A stretch of DNA of 64,000 nucleotides, from contig NZ_BONO01000008.1 of NCBI RefSeq assembly GCF_016862755.1, forward strand, positions 82,673-146,672. Direction: 5' to 3'. Numbering within the stretch: the first letter of the stretch is position 1; every line of letters starts with the position of its first letter. Position numbers and translations under genes: made by a program. This DNA comes from Cellulomonas pakistanensis (GTDB lineage: Bacteria; Actinomycetota; Actinomycetes; Actinomycetales; Cellulomonadaceae). Shown here piece by piece: positions 47,648 to 57,101 of the stretch. The notes beneath the pieces were generated by a model, which was given only the letters and a program-made list of their open reading frames with translations, had not been told where the DNA came from and searched no databases.

Positions 47648-49443
47648 CCTTCACCGTGCCCGAGATCGCGTGGGCGCCGCTCGCGCCGGTCCTGATCGTG
47701 CTCGGCGCCGCCGTGGTCGGCGTGCTCGTCGAGGCGTTCGTCCCGCGCCGGGTCCGGCGCCCCGTCCAGCTCGGGCTGACCCTGGCGGCGCTCGCGGGCG
47801 CCGTCGTCGCGGTCGCGCTGCTGTGGGACGAGGTCGCGGACACGGGCGGCACCGACGTGCTCGGCGGGTCGCTGCTCGTCGACGGCCCGACGCTCGTGCT
47901 GTGGGCGACCACCGCCGTGCTCGCGCTGCTGGCGGTGCTCGTGGTCGCGGACCGGACGTCGACCGGCGAGGACGCGTTCGCGCCCCAGGGCGCTGCCGTG
48001 CCGGGGTCCGGCTACGAGGAGGCGGCGCGCGCCGCGGGCCTGCAGCAGACCGAGGTCTACCCGCTCGTGCTGTTCGCGACCGGCGGCATGCTGATCTTCC
48101 CGGCGACGGGCGACCTGCTGACGCTGTTCGTGGCGCTCGAGGTGCTCTCGCTGCCGCTGTACCTGCTGACCGGGTTGTCCCGGCGCCGCCGCCTGCTCAG
48201 CCAGGAGGCGTCGATGAAGTACTTCCTGCTCGGGTCGTTCGCGTCCGCGCTGCTGCTGTTCGGCATCGCGCTGCTCTACGGGTTCTCCGGCTCGCTCCGG
48301 TACGCCGAGATCGCCGACGCCGTCCGCACGGTCGGCGGCATGGACGGGCTGCTGCTGGCCGGCTCGCTGCTCGTGCTCGCCGGGCTGCTGTTCAAGGTCG
48401 GCGCCGTGCCGTTCCACTCCTGGACCCCCGACGTCTACCAGGGCGCGCCCACCCCGATCACCGGGTTGATGGCCGCCTGCACCAAGGTCGCCGCGTTCGG
48501 CGCGCTGGTCCGGGTGATGTACACGGTGGTGCCCGACCTGCGGTGGGACCTGGAGCCGGTCCTGTGGACGGTCGCGATCGCGACGATGGCCGTCGGCACG
48601 GTCGTGGCGCTGGTGCAGACCGACATCAAGCGGGTGCTCGCGTACTCGTCGATCGCGCACGCCGGGTTCGTGCTCACCGGCGTGGTCGCGCTGGTGCAGT
48701 CCGGGATCACCGCGGTGCTGTTCTACCTGCTCGCGTACGGCGCGGCGACGGTCGGGGCGTTCGGCATCGTGTCGCTCGTGCGGGAGCGCGGGGCGGTGCG
48801 GCCGGGCGCGCGCACGGGCGCGGGCGCGGCGGCGCGGGTCCCGGCGCTGGCGTCGGCGGGATCGACGGCGGACGTCGTCGGGACGGGGGCGGGTGCGGGC
48901 GCGGCGGCCGCGGCGGAGGACCGGGCCGGGGTCGGTACCGGCGCCGGCGCCGGTCCGGCCGGGGCGGACGCCGACGGCGAGGAGCCCCCGGTCGAGGCCA
49001 CGGGTCCCGTGCTCGGCGAGGCCACCCACCTGTCCCAGTGGGCCGGCCTGGGCCGGACGAACCCCGTGCTCGCCACCACGTTCGCGCTGTTCCTGCTGTC
49101 GTTCGCGGGCATCCCGCTGACGGCCGGCTTCACCGGCAAGTTCGCGGTGTTCTCCGCGGCCGTCGAGGGCGGCGCCTGGCCGCTCGCGGTCGTCGGCGTG
49201 GTCGCCTCCGCCGCGGCCGCGTTCTTCTACGTGCGGATCATCGTGCTGATGTTCTTCACGAGCCCGCACGGCGGCCCCCGCGACGACGCCGACGAGGAGG
49301 CCCGGCCCGGCGCCGTCGTCGTCACCTCGCAGGGGTTCGCGGTCGTCGCGATCGCCGCCTGCGCGGCCCTGACGATCCTCCTCGGGGTCCTGCCCGGCCC
49401 CGTCCTGGACGCCGTCGCGGGCGTCGCCCAGCTCTTGCCCTGA
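47644..49443 (+). CDS. nuoN: NADH-quinone oxidoreductase subunit N
   Basis: A 599-residue antiporter-like subunit, longer than the usual 480-540. VALEVLSLPLYLLTGLSRRR carries the conserved Glu, and FHSWTPDVYQGAPTPITGLM is the ND2 signature. A loop of about 75 residues (roughly 383-458) between membrane segments is almost wholly Ala, Gly, Arg and Asp and replaces a short loop; the DNA there (48787-49020) is especially repetitive. The flanking helices are intact, so the subunit should work. It ends the nuo operon; a long hairpin follows. Confidence 0.96.
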   Translation: MTFTVPEIAWAPLAPVLIVLGAAVVGVLVEAFVPRRVRRPVQLGLTLAALAGAVVAVALLWDEVADTGGTDVLGGSLLVDGPTLVLWATTAVLALLAVLVVADRTSTGEDAFAPQGAAVPGSGYEEAARAAGLQQTEVYPLVLFATGGMLIFPATGDLLTLFVALEVLSLPLYLLTGLSRRRRLLSQEASMKYFLLGSFASALLLFGIALLYGFSGSLRYAEIADAVRTVGGMDGLLLAGSLLVLAGLLFKVGAVPFHSWTPDVYQGAPTPITGLMAACTKVAAFGALVRVMYTVVPDLRWDLEPVLWTVAIATMAVGTVVALVQTDIKRVLAYSSIAHAGFVLTGVVALVQSGITAVLFYLLAYGAATVGAFGIVSLVRERGAVRPGARTGAGAAARVPALASAGSTADVVGTGAGAGAAAAAEDRAGVGTGAGAGPAGADADGEEPPVEATGPVLGEATHLSQWAGLGRTNPVLATTFALFLLSFAGIPLTAGFTGKFAVFSAAVEGGAWPLAVVGVVASAAAAFFYVRIIVLMFFTSPHGGPRDDADEEARPGAVVVTSQGFAVVAIAACAALTILLGVLPGPVLDAVAGVAQLLP

Positions 49444-49456
49444 TCGCCCCGACCGC

Positions 49457-49504
49457 ACGCGGCCGTGCGCCCGACCACCTGGGTGGCCGGGTGCACGGCC
49501 GCGT
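49457..49504. terminator. Terminator hairpin of the nuo operon
   Basis: ACGCGGCCGTGC pairs with GCACGGCCGCGT, and inside it CCCG-CCACC pairs with GGTGG-CGGG, so nearly the whole 48 bp folds into one stem. It begins 13 bp after the nuoN stop. Confidence 0.8.
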
Positions 49505-49532
49505 CGGTTCTGCCCCGGCCCGCCCGGCCAGA

Positions 49533-49538
49533 TAGGTT
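49533..49538 (+). promoter_or_regulatory. -10 box of leaderless polyprenyl synthase gene
   Basis: TAGGTT lies 6 nt before the GTG at 49545. Confidence 0.58.
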
Positions 49539-49544
49539 CGACCC

Positions 49545-50552
49545 GTGACTTCCCCGACCGCCCTGCCGCTCGCCGACCCCGTGCTCGCCGAGCGCATCGC
49601 GGGACGCCTCGACCAGGTCGAGGAGCGTCTGCGCGCCGCCGTCGCGTACGCCGACCCGCTCGTCGACGACGCGGCGCACCACCTGGCCAACGCCGGCGGG
49701 AAGCGCCTGCGGCCGCTGCTCGCGCTGCTGTCCGCCGAGCTGGGTGCCACCGCGGGGTCCGACGACGTCCTGGACGCGGCCGTCGTCGTCGAGCTCACCC
49801 ACCTCGCGTCGCTCTACCACGACGACGTCATGGACTCCGCGCCGATGCGCCGCGGGGCGCCCGCCGCGCACGAGGTCTGGGGCAACAACGTCGCGATCCT
49901 GGTCGGGGACCTGCTGTTCGCACGCGCGTCCCGCACCGTGGCGCACCTCGGCCCGGAGGCGGTCGTCATCCAGGCCGGCACGTTCGAGCGGCTCTGCCTC
50001 GGGCAGCTGCACGAGTCCACCGGCCCCGGCGAGGGCGACGACGCGGTGCAGCACTACCTGCAGGTGCTCGCCGACAAGACCGCCTCGCTCATCGCCACCT
50101 CCGCGCGGCTCGGCGCCATGTACGGCGGCGCGTCGCCCGAGGCCGTCGAGACCGTCGCCGCGTTCGGCGAGCGGATCGGCGTCGCGTTCCAGCTCGCCGA
50201 CGACGTGCTCGACCTGACCTCCGACGGCGACGTCTCCGGCAAGACCCCCGGCACCGACCTGCGCGAGCAGGTGCCGACCATGCCCGTCCTGCTGCTCCGG
50301 GAGCGCGCCGCCACCGGCGCCGACCCGGCCGACGCCGACCTCGTCGCGCGGCTCGACGGCGACCTGTCCGACGACGCCGTGCTGGCGCAGGTGCTCGCCG
50401 ACCTCCGGGCGCACGACGTGGTCCGGGAGACCCGCGAGCGGGCGACCGCGCTGGTGTCCGAGGCGGTCGACCTGCTCGCGCCGCTGCCGGACGGGCCGGT
50501 CAAGGACTCGTTCGTGTCCTTCGCGGACGCGCTGGTCGACCGGGCGTCCTGA
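49545..50552 (+). CDS. Long-chain polyprenyl diphosphate synthase
   Basis: A 335-residue trans-isoprenyl synthase. The two Asp-rich motifs are DDVMD (93-97) and DDVLD (219-223), with GGKRLRPLLALLSAEL near residues 51-66. The residues before the first motif (LASLYH) are small or polar at the chain-length gate, in keeping with long products. It most likely makes the C45 (nonaprenyl) chain for menaquinone, used by MenA. The chain length cannot be fixed by reading. It lies between the nuo terminator and the secretion locus and appears to have its own promoter. Confidence 0.92.
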   Translation: MTSPTALPLADPVLAERIAGRLDQVEERLRAAVAYADPLVDDAAHHLANAGGKRLRPLLALLSAELGATAGSDDVLDAAVVVELTHLASLYHDDVMDSAPMRRGAPAAHEVWGNNVAILVGDLLFARASRTVAHLGPEAVVIQAGTFERLCLGQLHESTGPGEGDDAVQHYLQVLADKTASLIATSARLGAMYGGASPEAVETVAAFGERIGVAFQLADDVLDLTSDGDVSGKTPGTDLREQVPTMPVLLLRERAATGADPADADLVARLDGDLSDDAVLAQVLADLRAHDVVRETRERATALVSEAVDLLAPLPDGPVKDSFVSFADALVDRAS

Positions 50553-50580
50553 CGCCGGTCGCGGGCTCGGGGGGAGCGGG

Positions 50581-52425
50581 ATGAGCACGCCTGCGGGCGC
50601 GACGACGGCGTGCGCCGTGTGCGGCGCGGCGCTGGAGCCGGGGGCGGCGTTCTGCGGCGCGTGCGGGACGCGCGTGGCGGTGGCCGCGGCCGGCGGGCCG
50701 GCCGGCGTGGGCGGGCCGGCGGGTGCGGGCGGGCCGGCGGGTGCGGGCGGGCTCGTGCCGCCGCCGGTCGGGCCGGTGGATCCACTCGCACCGACACGCC
50801 CCGGCGAGCCGGGGCCGGTGGATCCGCTCTCCCCGTCGGCGGCGACCGCGGCGGTGACGACGGCGGACGCGGATGCAGGGCGCGCAGGTGGGGCCACGGG
50901 GTGGTCGCTCGGCGCGGACGTCGACGACGCCGTGGCGCCCGTGTGGCGCCGGCTGGCCGCGCTGCTCGTCGACCAGGCGCTGGCGGTGCTCGTCGGCAGC
51001 GTGGGCCTGCTCGCCGTGCTGCCCGCGCTGCGCGACGACGGCTCGCTCGGCGCGCTGCTCGTCCCCGGGCTGCTCCTGCTGCTGCTCGCCGCGGGCCAGT
51101 GGTTCGCCGAGGCCTTCGGCGGGCGGACCGTGGGCGGCGCGCTGCTCGGCACCCGGACCGTGTCCGCGCGCACCGGGCGCGCGCCCGGCCTGTGGGCGGT
51201 GCTGGTGCGCAGCGTCGTGCAGGCGCTCGGCGTCCTGCTCGGCGGGATCGGCGTGTACGTCGTCGCCGGCTCCGGCGCGTGGGACGAGGGCCCCGAGCAG
51301 CGCGGCTGGCACGACAAGGCGGCGGGCACGCTCGTGCTCCGCGCCCGGCCCGTGCGGCGGGACGAGCCGGTCGAGGCGTCGGGGGCGGCTGGGCTGCGCG
51401 GCGGGACCGCTGCGCCGGCCGGGGCCGCGGCTCCGGCCGCGCGGCGCACGGGGCCGACGTCCGGCCCGCCGCGCCCGGCGGCCGACCGGACCCCGCAGGC
51501 CGACGCGCCCGCCGAGCCGCGCGTGCCGCCGACCTCCGGCCCGCCGACCGCTGGGCTCACCGCGCCCGCGGCGTCCACGTCGTCGGCGGCCGCGCAGCCC
51601 GGGCCGGTGGAGCCGGAGCCGGTTCCGGTCGAGCCGACGCCGGCCTCGGTCGAGCTGGACCCGGTCCGGGTCGAGTCGAGGCCTGCGCCGGTGGAGCCGA
51701 CGCCCGCGGCGGTCGAGCCGGAGCCGGTCTTGGTCGAGTCGAGGCCCGCGCCGGTGGAGCCGATGCCCGCGGCGGTCGAGCCGGAGGCCGAGCCGGTCGG
51801 GCCGACGCCTGCGCCCGTCGTCGCGCCGGAGGCCGCCCGGGTCGCGCGGGTGCGCGAGCGCAGCGCGCCCGCGCCGAGCACCCAGCCGACGCCCGCCGCC
51901 CGGGAGCCCGCGACCGTGGTCGCCCCGGAGCCCGCCGCTCCCGCGCCGCCCGCTCCCGCCGCCCCGCCCAGCGCCCCCGCCGCGCCCGCGCCCGACGCTC
52001 CGCGCGGACTGCCCGACGCGACCGTGCCGACGGCCGGGCTCGGCGACCTCGAGCACACCCGCGTCGGCCGCTGGGCGGGTTCCCTGGACGCCGCGTCGTC
52101 GACGCTCGCGCTGGTGCTCGACACCGGCGAGCGCGTCCCCGTCACCGGCCCGGGCCTCGTCGGGCGCCGACCGGTCCCCGGTGCGGAGCACTGGGACCAC
52201 CTCGTCACGGTGGACGACCCGGAGCAGTCGGTCTCCTCGACGCACCTGGCGTTCTGGCCGGTCGACGGCGGCCTCGACGTCGTCGACCGCGGCTCCACCA
52301 ACGGCACCGTGCTGCTCGACGCCACCGGCAAGCCCTGGACGCTCCCGCCGGGCCAGCCCGCCCGGGTCGGCGCCGGCTGGACCCTGGTCCTGGGCAGCCA
52401 CCGCATCGCGGTCACGACGGCCTGA
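50581..52425 (+). CDS. Zinc-ribbon, RDD and FHA domain membrane protein (first paralog)
   Basis: A 614-residue protein. An N-terminal zinc ribbon uses Cys11, Cys14, Cys25 and Cys28; a Gly/Ala linker follows; an RDD membrane domain spans about 119-256 (VWRRLAALLVDQALAVLVGS, ending RGWHDKAAGTLVL); a Pro/Ala/Glu-rich linker with repeated PVEP and AAVEPEP words fills about 260-480; an FHA domain ends the protein (about 505-612; LVGRRPVPG, SSTHLAF, DRGSTNGTVLL). FHA domains bind phosphothreonine, so this may dock phosphorylated partners at the secretion machine. GGGGGAG precedes the ATG. A shorter paralog is at 58546-60009. Confidence 0.88.
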   Translation: MSTPAGATTACAVCGAALEPGAAFCGACGTRVAVAAAGGPAGVGGPAGAGGPAGAGGLVPPPVGPVDPLAPTRPGEPGPVDPLSPSAATAAVTTADADAGRAGGATGWSLGADVDDAVAPVWRRLAALLVDQALAVLVGSVGLLAVLPALRDDGSLGALLVPGLLLLLLAAGQWFAEAFGGRTVGGALLGTRTVSARTGRAPGLWAVLVRSVVQALGVLLGGIGVYVVAGSGAWDEGPEQRGWHDKAAGTLVLRARPVRRDEPVEASGAAGLRGGTAAPAGAAAPAARRTGPTSGPPRPAADRTPQADAPAEPRVPPTSGPPTAGLTAPAASTSSAAAQPGPVEPEPVPVEPTPASVELDPVRVESRPAPVEPTPAAVEPEPVLVESRPAPVEPMPAAVEPEAEPVGPTPAPVVAPEAARVARVRERSAPAPSTQPTPAAREPATVVAPEPAAPAPPAPAAPPSAPAAPAPDAPRGLPDATVPTAGLGDLEHTRVGRWAGSLDAASSTLALVLDTGERVPVTGPGLVGRRPVPGAEHWDHLVTVDDPEQSVSSTHLAFWPVDGGLDVVDRGSTNGTVLLDATGKPWTLPPGQPARVGAGWTLVLGSHRIAVTTA

Positions 52426-52430
52426 GCGCC

Positions 52431-52498
52431 GAGGTCGAGGGTTGCCGCCCCGCGCCCGGTCGGAAACGCTCGACCTCACCGGAAACCCTCGACCTCGC
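52431..52498. repeat. Inverted and tandem repeat after the FHA gene
   Basis: GAGGTCGAGGGTT (52431-52443) pairs with AACCCTCGACCTC (52484-52496). The right half is also a tandem pair of 19-bp units, CGGAAACGCTCGACCTCAC and CGGAAACCCTCGACCTCGC. It starts 5 bp past the stop codon and is probably the terminator. Confidence 0.7.
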
Positions 52499-52751
52499 CG
52501 TACGGGCTCGCCCGGCAGAGCGCGCGCCCCGGCGGAGGTCGCGTGCCCCCAGCGATGCCGGCGGGCGGGGAGAGCGCTCACCCCGAGCGGATGAGGACCG
52601 CCTGCGGGCGGCGGCGGCAGCATGGGCGGAGCCGGGTCACCCGGTAGGCGCGCCGCCCCGGGGCCGGGGGGACCGGGGCCGGCCGCGCCGACCTCCCGCC
52701 GCGGCAGCCCGCGCCGGGCCGGCCGCAGCCTGCGCCGACCGGCGCAGGCCG

Positions 52752-52820
52752 CGAGAGAGCATCCGACACGTCGAGAGAGCATCCAGTGGATGCTCTCTCG
52801 ACGTGTTTGATGCTCTCTCG
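52752..52820. repeat. 69-bp hairpin built from CGAGAGAGCATCC units
   Basis: Two 33-bp arms (52752-52784 and 52788-52820) pair with only two mismatches around an AGT loop. Each arm holds two copies of a GAGAGAGCATC-like word 20 bp apart, separated by GACACGT. It lies 44 bp beyond the eccC stop codon and between convergent genes. The right arm is related to 12108-12144 and 28904-28934. Confidence 0.85.
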
Positions 52821-52864
52821 GCGATCCGGGCCGGCGGCCCGAGCGCCCGGCCCGGCCGCCGGCG

Positions 52865-55800
52865 TCAGAGGGTCGGCGGGGTCCAGGCCAGCTGGACGAC
52901 CTGGCGGCCCTCGTCGCGCGTCACGAGCTGCGCCCGCCCGGGCACCGACGGCACGGGCTTCGCGCCGCCGACCAGCGCGCCCTCGTCGGGGCTGCCCGAC
53001 ATGACGATGCCCGGCGCGGCGAGGTCGCGGAGCGCCTGCAGCACGGGCTCGTACATCGCGCGACCCGCGCCGCCGGAGCGGCGGGCGAGTACGAGGTGCA
53101 GGCCCACGTCGCCGGCCTGGGCGAGCAGCGGCACGAGCGGCTGCAGCGGGTTGCCGGTGGTCGTCGCGACGAGGTCGTAGTCGTCGACGATCACGTACAC
53201 CTCGGCGCCGGTCCACCACGACCGGGACCGCAGCTGCTCGGGCGTCACGTCCGGCCCGGGCAGCCGGCCGCGCAGGTAGTCCGCGAGCCCGGCGATCTCG
53301 GCCGCCGCCTGGTCCTGGGTCGTGAAGTACCCGGCGAGGTACTCCTCGGGGATCTCGCCGAGCAGGGACCGGCGGAAGTCGACCGCGAAGATCTGCGCCT
53401 GCTGCGGGGTGTGCAGCCGCCGGACCTCGGAGGCCACGGCGCGGAGCAGCCCGGACTTGCCGGACCCGCCGTCGCCGAACGCGTACAGGTGCGGCTCCTC
53501 GGTGACGTCGATCCCGACCGGCGCGAGCGCGGCCTCGTCGATACCGAGCAGCAGGCGGCGGGCGTCGGCGCGGGGGTCGGACCGGACGCGGTCGAGCGTG
53601 ACCTCGTCGGGCAGCAGCCGCAGCTTGGGGCCGGCCGGGCCCTGCCACGCGGCGTTCACCGCCTCGACGAGGTGCGCGACGCCGGCGCCGAGCGTGTCCG
53701 GCGAGGGGTCGGCGTCGACGCGGGGCAGCGCGGTGAGCACGTGGTGCTTCGACACCGCGAGGCCGCGGCCCGGGCGGTCCTTGGGCACGTTGACGGCGAC
53801 CTTGCGGTCGATCTCCGAGTCCATCGGGTCGCCGAGCCGGAGCTCCAGCCGCGTGCCGAACAGGTCCTTCACCTGCGTGCGGAAGTCCATCCAGCGCGCG
53901 GCCGTCGCCACCAGGTGCACGCCGAACGTCAGGCCGCGGCCGGCGAGCGCCTGGATGCGCGCCTCCAGCTCGTCGAACTCGGCGCGGATCGTGGACCAGC
54001 CGTCGACCAGGAGGAACACGTCGCCGTAGCCGTCGTCGGCAGTGCCCTGCGCGCGGCGGGTCCGGTAGGTCTCGATCGAGTCGATGCCGTTCGCGCGGAA
54101 GTACCGCTCGCGCTCGTCGACGATCGACTCGACCTCGGCGACCGTGCGGCGCACGACGTCCGGCTCGGCCCGGGACGCCACGCCGGCCACGTGCGCCAGC
54201 GCGGCCAGGGGCGCGAACGTGCCGCCGCCGAAGTCGAGCACGTAGAACTGCACCTCGAGCGGCGTGTGCGTGAGCGCCAGCGCGGTGACGACGGACCGCA
54301 GCACGGTGCTCTTGCCGGTGCGCGGGGCGCCGACGACCGCCATGTGGCCGGCGGCGCCGCCGAGCGACACGGTGAGGTTCTCGCGGCGCTGCTCCAGCGG
54401 CCGGTCGACGGTGCCGAGCGGGACCGTGAGCGTGCCGGCCGCGCGCCAGCCCGGCGACACCAGGCCGAGGCGCGGGTCGGCGACCAGATCGGGCATGAGC
54501 TCGTCGAGGGTGCGCGGGACCACCAGCGGCGGCAGCCACACCTGGTGCGCGGGCGGGCCCTGGTCCTTCATCCGCTGCACCGCGATGTCGAACGTGGCGC
54601 GCGACTCCTCGGGCTCGCTCGCGACGACCTCGGTGGAGGCGGGCTCGACCTCGACGGCGCCGAGCACGGGCGCCGCCGTGAACGACTCGAGCCGGGTCAG
54701 CCCGGTGCCGGCGACCGTGCCGCCGGCCGCGGTGCGGCGCCGGGCCTTCGGCGGCCCGGACACGTAGGCGGCGCGGAACTGGATCATCGTCGTCGTGTCG
54801 GGCTTGAGGTAGCCCATGCCCGGGACCGGCGGCAGCGTGTACGCGTCGGGGACGCCGAGCACGGTGCGCGACTCGGCGGCCGAGAACGTGCGCAGGCCGA
54901 TCCGGTAGGACAGGTGCGACTCCAGCCCGCGGAGCCGGCCCTCCTCCAGCCGCTGCGACGACAGCAGCAGGTGCATCTGCAGCGACCGGCCGAGGCGGCC
55001 GATCGTGACGAACAGGTCGACGAACTCGGGCTTCGCGGACAGCAGCTCGGAGAACTCGTCGCAGACGATGAGCAGCGCGGGCAGCGGCGCCAGGTCCGTG
55101 CGGCCGCCCTTGCGCGCCTTCTCGTAGTCGGCGACGTTGGCGAAGTTGCCCGCGGCGCGCAGCAGCTCCTGGCGGCGGACCATCTCGCCCTGCAGGGCGT
55201 CCTGCATGCGGTCGACGAGCGTGAGCTCCTCGCCGAGGTTGGTGATGATCGCGGAGACGTGCGGCATGTCGGCCATGCCGGCGAACGTCGCGCCTCCCTT
55301 GAAGTCGACGAGGACGAAGTTGAGGTCCTCGGACGAGTGGGTCATCGCGAGCGCGAGCACCAGGGTGCGCAGCACCTCGGACTTGCCGGAGCCGGTCGCG
55401 CCGATGATCAGGCCGTGCGGGCCCATGCCCTGCTGGGCGGACTCCTTGATGTCGAGCGCGACGGGCTGGCCCTGCGGGGTGACGCCGATCGGGACGCGGA
55501 GCCGGTCGCGGGGCAGGCGCGGCCGCCAGGCGACGCCCAGGTCGAGGTCGCGGACGTCGCCGACGCCGAGCAGGTCGACCAGCTCGGACGACACCTCCTC
55601 GTCGCCGCGCTCGGGGCCCGACTCGACGTGCAGCGGGAGCAGGCGGCGCGCGGTGGCCTCGGCGTCCGCGACGGACATCTGGTCGCCCTCGACCCGGACC
55701 GGCGCGTTGCCGAGCCGCAGCACGTCGACCGGGGCGCGGACGGTGTCCTCGGTGGCGACGGAGCCGCCGACGTTGAGCCGCAGCGTCGTCGGCTCGTCGA

Positions 55801-56842
55801 GCTCGTCCCAGCGGTCGGGCAGCTCGAGGACGGTCACCCCGAGGACGCCGTCGGTGGTGAGAATCGCGTTGCCGACCGGGACGTGCCCGCCGTCGACCAC
55901 GACCAGCACGTGGGGGAGCGGCGCCTCCGCGGCGTAGCCGAACCGCGGGCGGTCGGTCAGGTCCTCGGGCAGCAGCGACTCGACGTCCGCGAGGGTGGTG
56001 CCGATCATGCGCGCGGCGCCGACGGCGTCCCGGGACCGCGTCGAGTGCGCGTGCGGCAGCCACTTGACCCAGTCCCACTCCGGCAAAGCGGCGTCGCTCG
56101 CGACGACGGCGATCTGCAGGTCCTCGGGCGCGTGGAACGTGGCGAGCTGGCTGACGACAGCGCGGGCGAGCGCCCGGGACTCGGCGGCCGCGCCGGTGAC
56201 CTCGATGCGGGCGACCGAGCGCACGTCGAACGCCAGCGGGACGCCCTGCTGGACGCGGTGGGTGACGAGGAACCGGTGCGCGGCGGACGCGGCCACCGGG
56301 TCCAGCTGCGCCAGCGGCGGCGTCTGCGGGGCCTCGAGCTCGAGGCACAGCGGCTGCGCGCCGACGCCGACGCGCGCGACCAGGAAGTCGTCGTGCTGGG
56401 ACCGGCGCTCCCACACGCGGGTGCGCTCCTCGGCGACGGCCGGCAGCGCGCGCGGGTCGGGCGAGGTCCACTCGGCGGCGCGGCGCTGGGCGCCCGCGGC
56501 CTGGCGCACGGAGCTCCGCAGGTCGGACAGGTACGCCAGGTACTCGCGGCGCGCGCCCACGACCTGCGCCTGGTGCTGCGACCGCTGCCGCCAGCCGTTG
56601 ACGCCGACGAACCCGAGCGACGCCAGCAGGAACATGCCCGCGGCGATGTAGCCGCGCGGGCCGGGCTGGTTCATCGCGACGAACACGATCGACCCGACCG
56701 ACCCCAGCATCGGGATGGCGTTGGCGAGCAGGCCGCTGACGCCGTCGGACGCCTGGATCTCGGGCGGGGGCTGCAGGACGACCTGTCCGCTGGGGACGGC
56801 GGGCGGCTCCAGGCGCGTCCCCTGCTGCGTCGCGATCGACAT
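52865..56842 (-). CDS. eccC: Type VII secretion ATPase EccC (FtsK/SpoIIIE family)
   Basis: A 1325-residue membrane ATPase, the motor of ESX secretion. Two membrane segments lie near residues 40-57 and 65-82. Three ATPase domains follow with Walker A motifs GATGSGKSE (481-489), GAPRTGKST (838-846) and GDGGSGKS (1123-1130). The first domain has a full Walker B, LLIVCDEF with Asp595-Glu596; the second and third end in FLLVDGWS and VIVDDYD without the Glu, so only the first is expected to be fully catalytic. It is one chain, not split into EccCa and EccCb. ATG at 56842. Divergent from eccD. Confidence 0.96.
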   Translation of the reverse strand: MSIATQQGTRLEPPAVPSGQVVLQPPPEIQASDGVSGLLANAIPMLGSVGSIVFVAMNQPGPRGYIAAGMFLLASLGFVGVNGWRQRSQHQAQVVGARREYLAYLSDLRSSVRQAAGAQRRAAEWTSPDPRALPAVAEERTRVWERRSQHDDFLVARVGVGAQPLCLELEAPQTPPLAQLDPVAASAAHRFLVTHRVQQGVPLAFDVRSVARIEVTGAAAESRALARAVVSQLATFHAPEDLQIAVVASDAALPEWDWVKWLPHAHSTRSRDAVGAARMIGTTLADVESLLPEDLTDRPRFGYAAEAPLPHVLVVVDGGHVPVGNAILTTDGVLGVTVLELPDRWDELDEPTTLRLNVGGSVATEDTVRAPVDVLRLGNAPVRVEGDQMSVADAEATARRLLPLHVESGPERGDEEVSSELVDLLGVGDVRDLDLGVAWRPRLPRDRLRVPIGVTPQGQPVALDIKESAQQGMGPHGLIIGATGSGKSEVLRTLVLALAMTHSSEDLNFVLVDFKGGATFAGMADMPHVSAIITNLGEELTLVDRMQDALQGEMVRRQELLRAAGNFANVADYEKARKGGRTDLAPLPALLIVCDEFSELLSAKPEFVDLFVTIGRLGRSLQMHLLLSSQRLEEGRLRGLESHLSYRIGLRTFSAAESRTVLGVPDAYTLPPVPGMGYLKPDTTTMIQFRAAYVSGPPKARRRTAAGGTVAGTGLTRLESFTAAPVLGAVEVEPASTEVVASEPEESRATFDIAVQRMKDQGPPAHQVWLPPLVVPRTLDELMPDLVADPRLGLVSPGWRAAGTLTVPLGTVDRPLEQRRENLTVSLGGAAGHMAVVGAPRTGKSTVLRSVVTALALTHTPLEVQFYVLDFGGGTFAPLAALAHVAGVASRAEPDVVRRTVAEVESIVDERERYFRANGIDSIETYRTRRAQGTADDGYGDVFLLVDGWSTIRAEFDELEARIQALAGRGLTFGVHLVATAARWMDFRTQVKDLFGTRLELRLGDPMDSEIDRKVAVNVPKDRPGRGLAVSKHHVLTALPRVDADPSPDTLGAGVAHLVEAVNAAWQGPAGPKLRLLPDEVTLDRVRSDPRADARRLLLGIDEAALAPVGIDVTEEPHLYAFGDGGSGKSGLLRAVASEVRRLHTPQQAQIFAVDFRRSLLGEIPEEYLAGYFTTQDQAAAEIAGLADYLRGRLPGPDVTPEQLRSRSWWTGAEVYVIVDDYDLVATTTGNPLQPLVPLLAQAGDVGLHLVLARRSGGAGRAMYEPVLQALRDLAAPGIVMSGSPDEGALVGGAKPVPSVPGRAQLVTRDEGRQVVQLAWTPPTL

Positions 56843-57101
56843 CGTCGGCGCTCGGTCCCTCCTGCCGGGCCGGGAGGCGCGCGCCCCCCGGCGTTCCTGT
56901 GGCGTCAACCTACCCGCCCGGGCGCGCGCGGGGCGGCCGGCGTTCCACCGTCCGGGCGATCCTGCCGCGACAGCACCCCGGTCGGCGGGCGGCCGGGGTG
57001 CTGACCGGCTCTGACCGCATAGCATGACTGGCGCCGCGCCCGGGGCGGGCGGGACCGCCGCCGACGCCCGACGAGCGCGCGACCTGGCGGAGGGAGAGCG
57101 C

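Larger units (their letters stand above)
52426..52864. other. Convergent intergenic region before eccC
   Basis: 439 bp without a supported gene. It contains an inverted/tandem repeat (52431-52498) and a 69-bp hairpin (52752-52820). The middle, about 52500-52750, is GC-rich sequence in which I see no gene; a 62-codon ORF there runs through the hairpin and has low-complexity Arg/Pro content. Confidence 0.7.

Noticed and set aside
52622..52810. 62-codon plus-strand ORF before the 69-bp hairpin
   Set aside because: Low-complexity Gly/Pro/Arg content, no Shine-Dalgarno sequence, and its last codons are the hairpin itself.
57024..57101. ATG at 57024 as the eccD start
   Set aside because: No Shine-Dalgarno sequence and the extra 26 residues are not part of the ubiquitin-like domain; GTG at 57102 has GGAGGGAG at the right distance.
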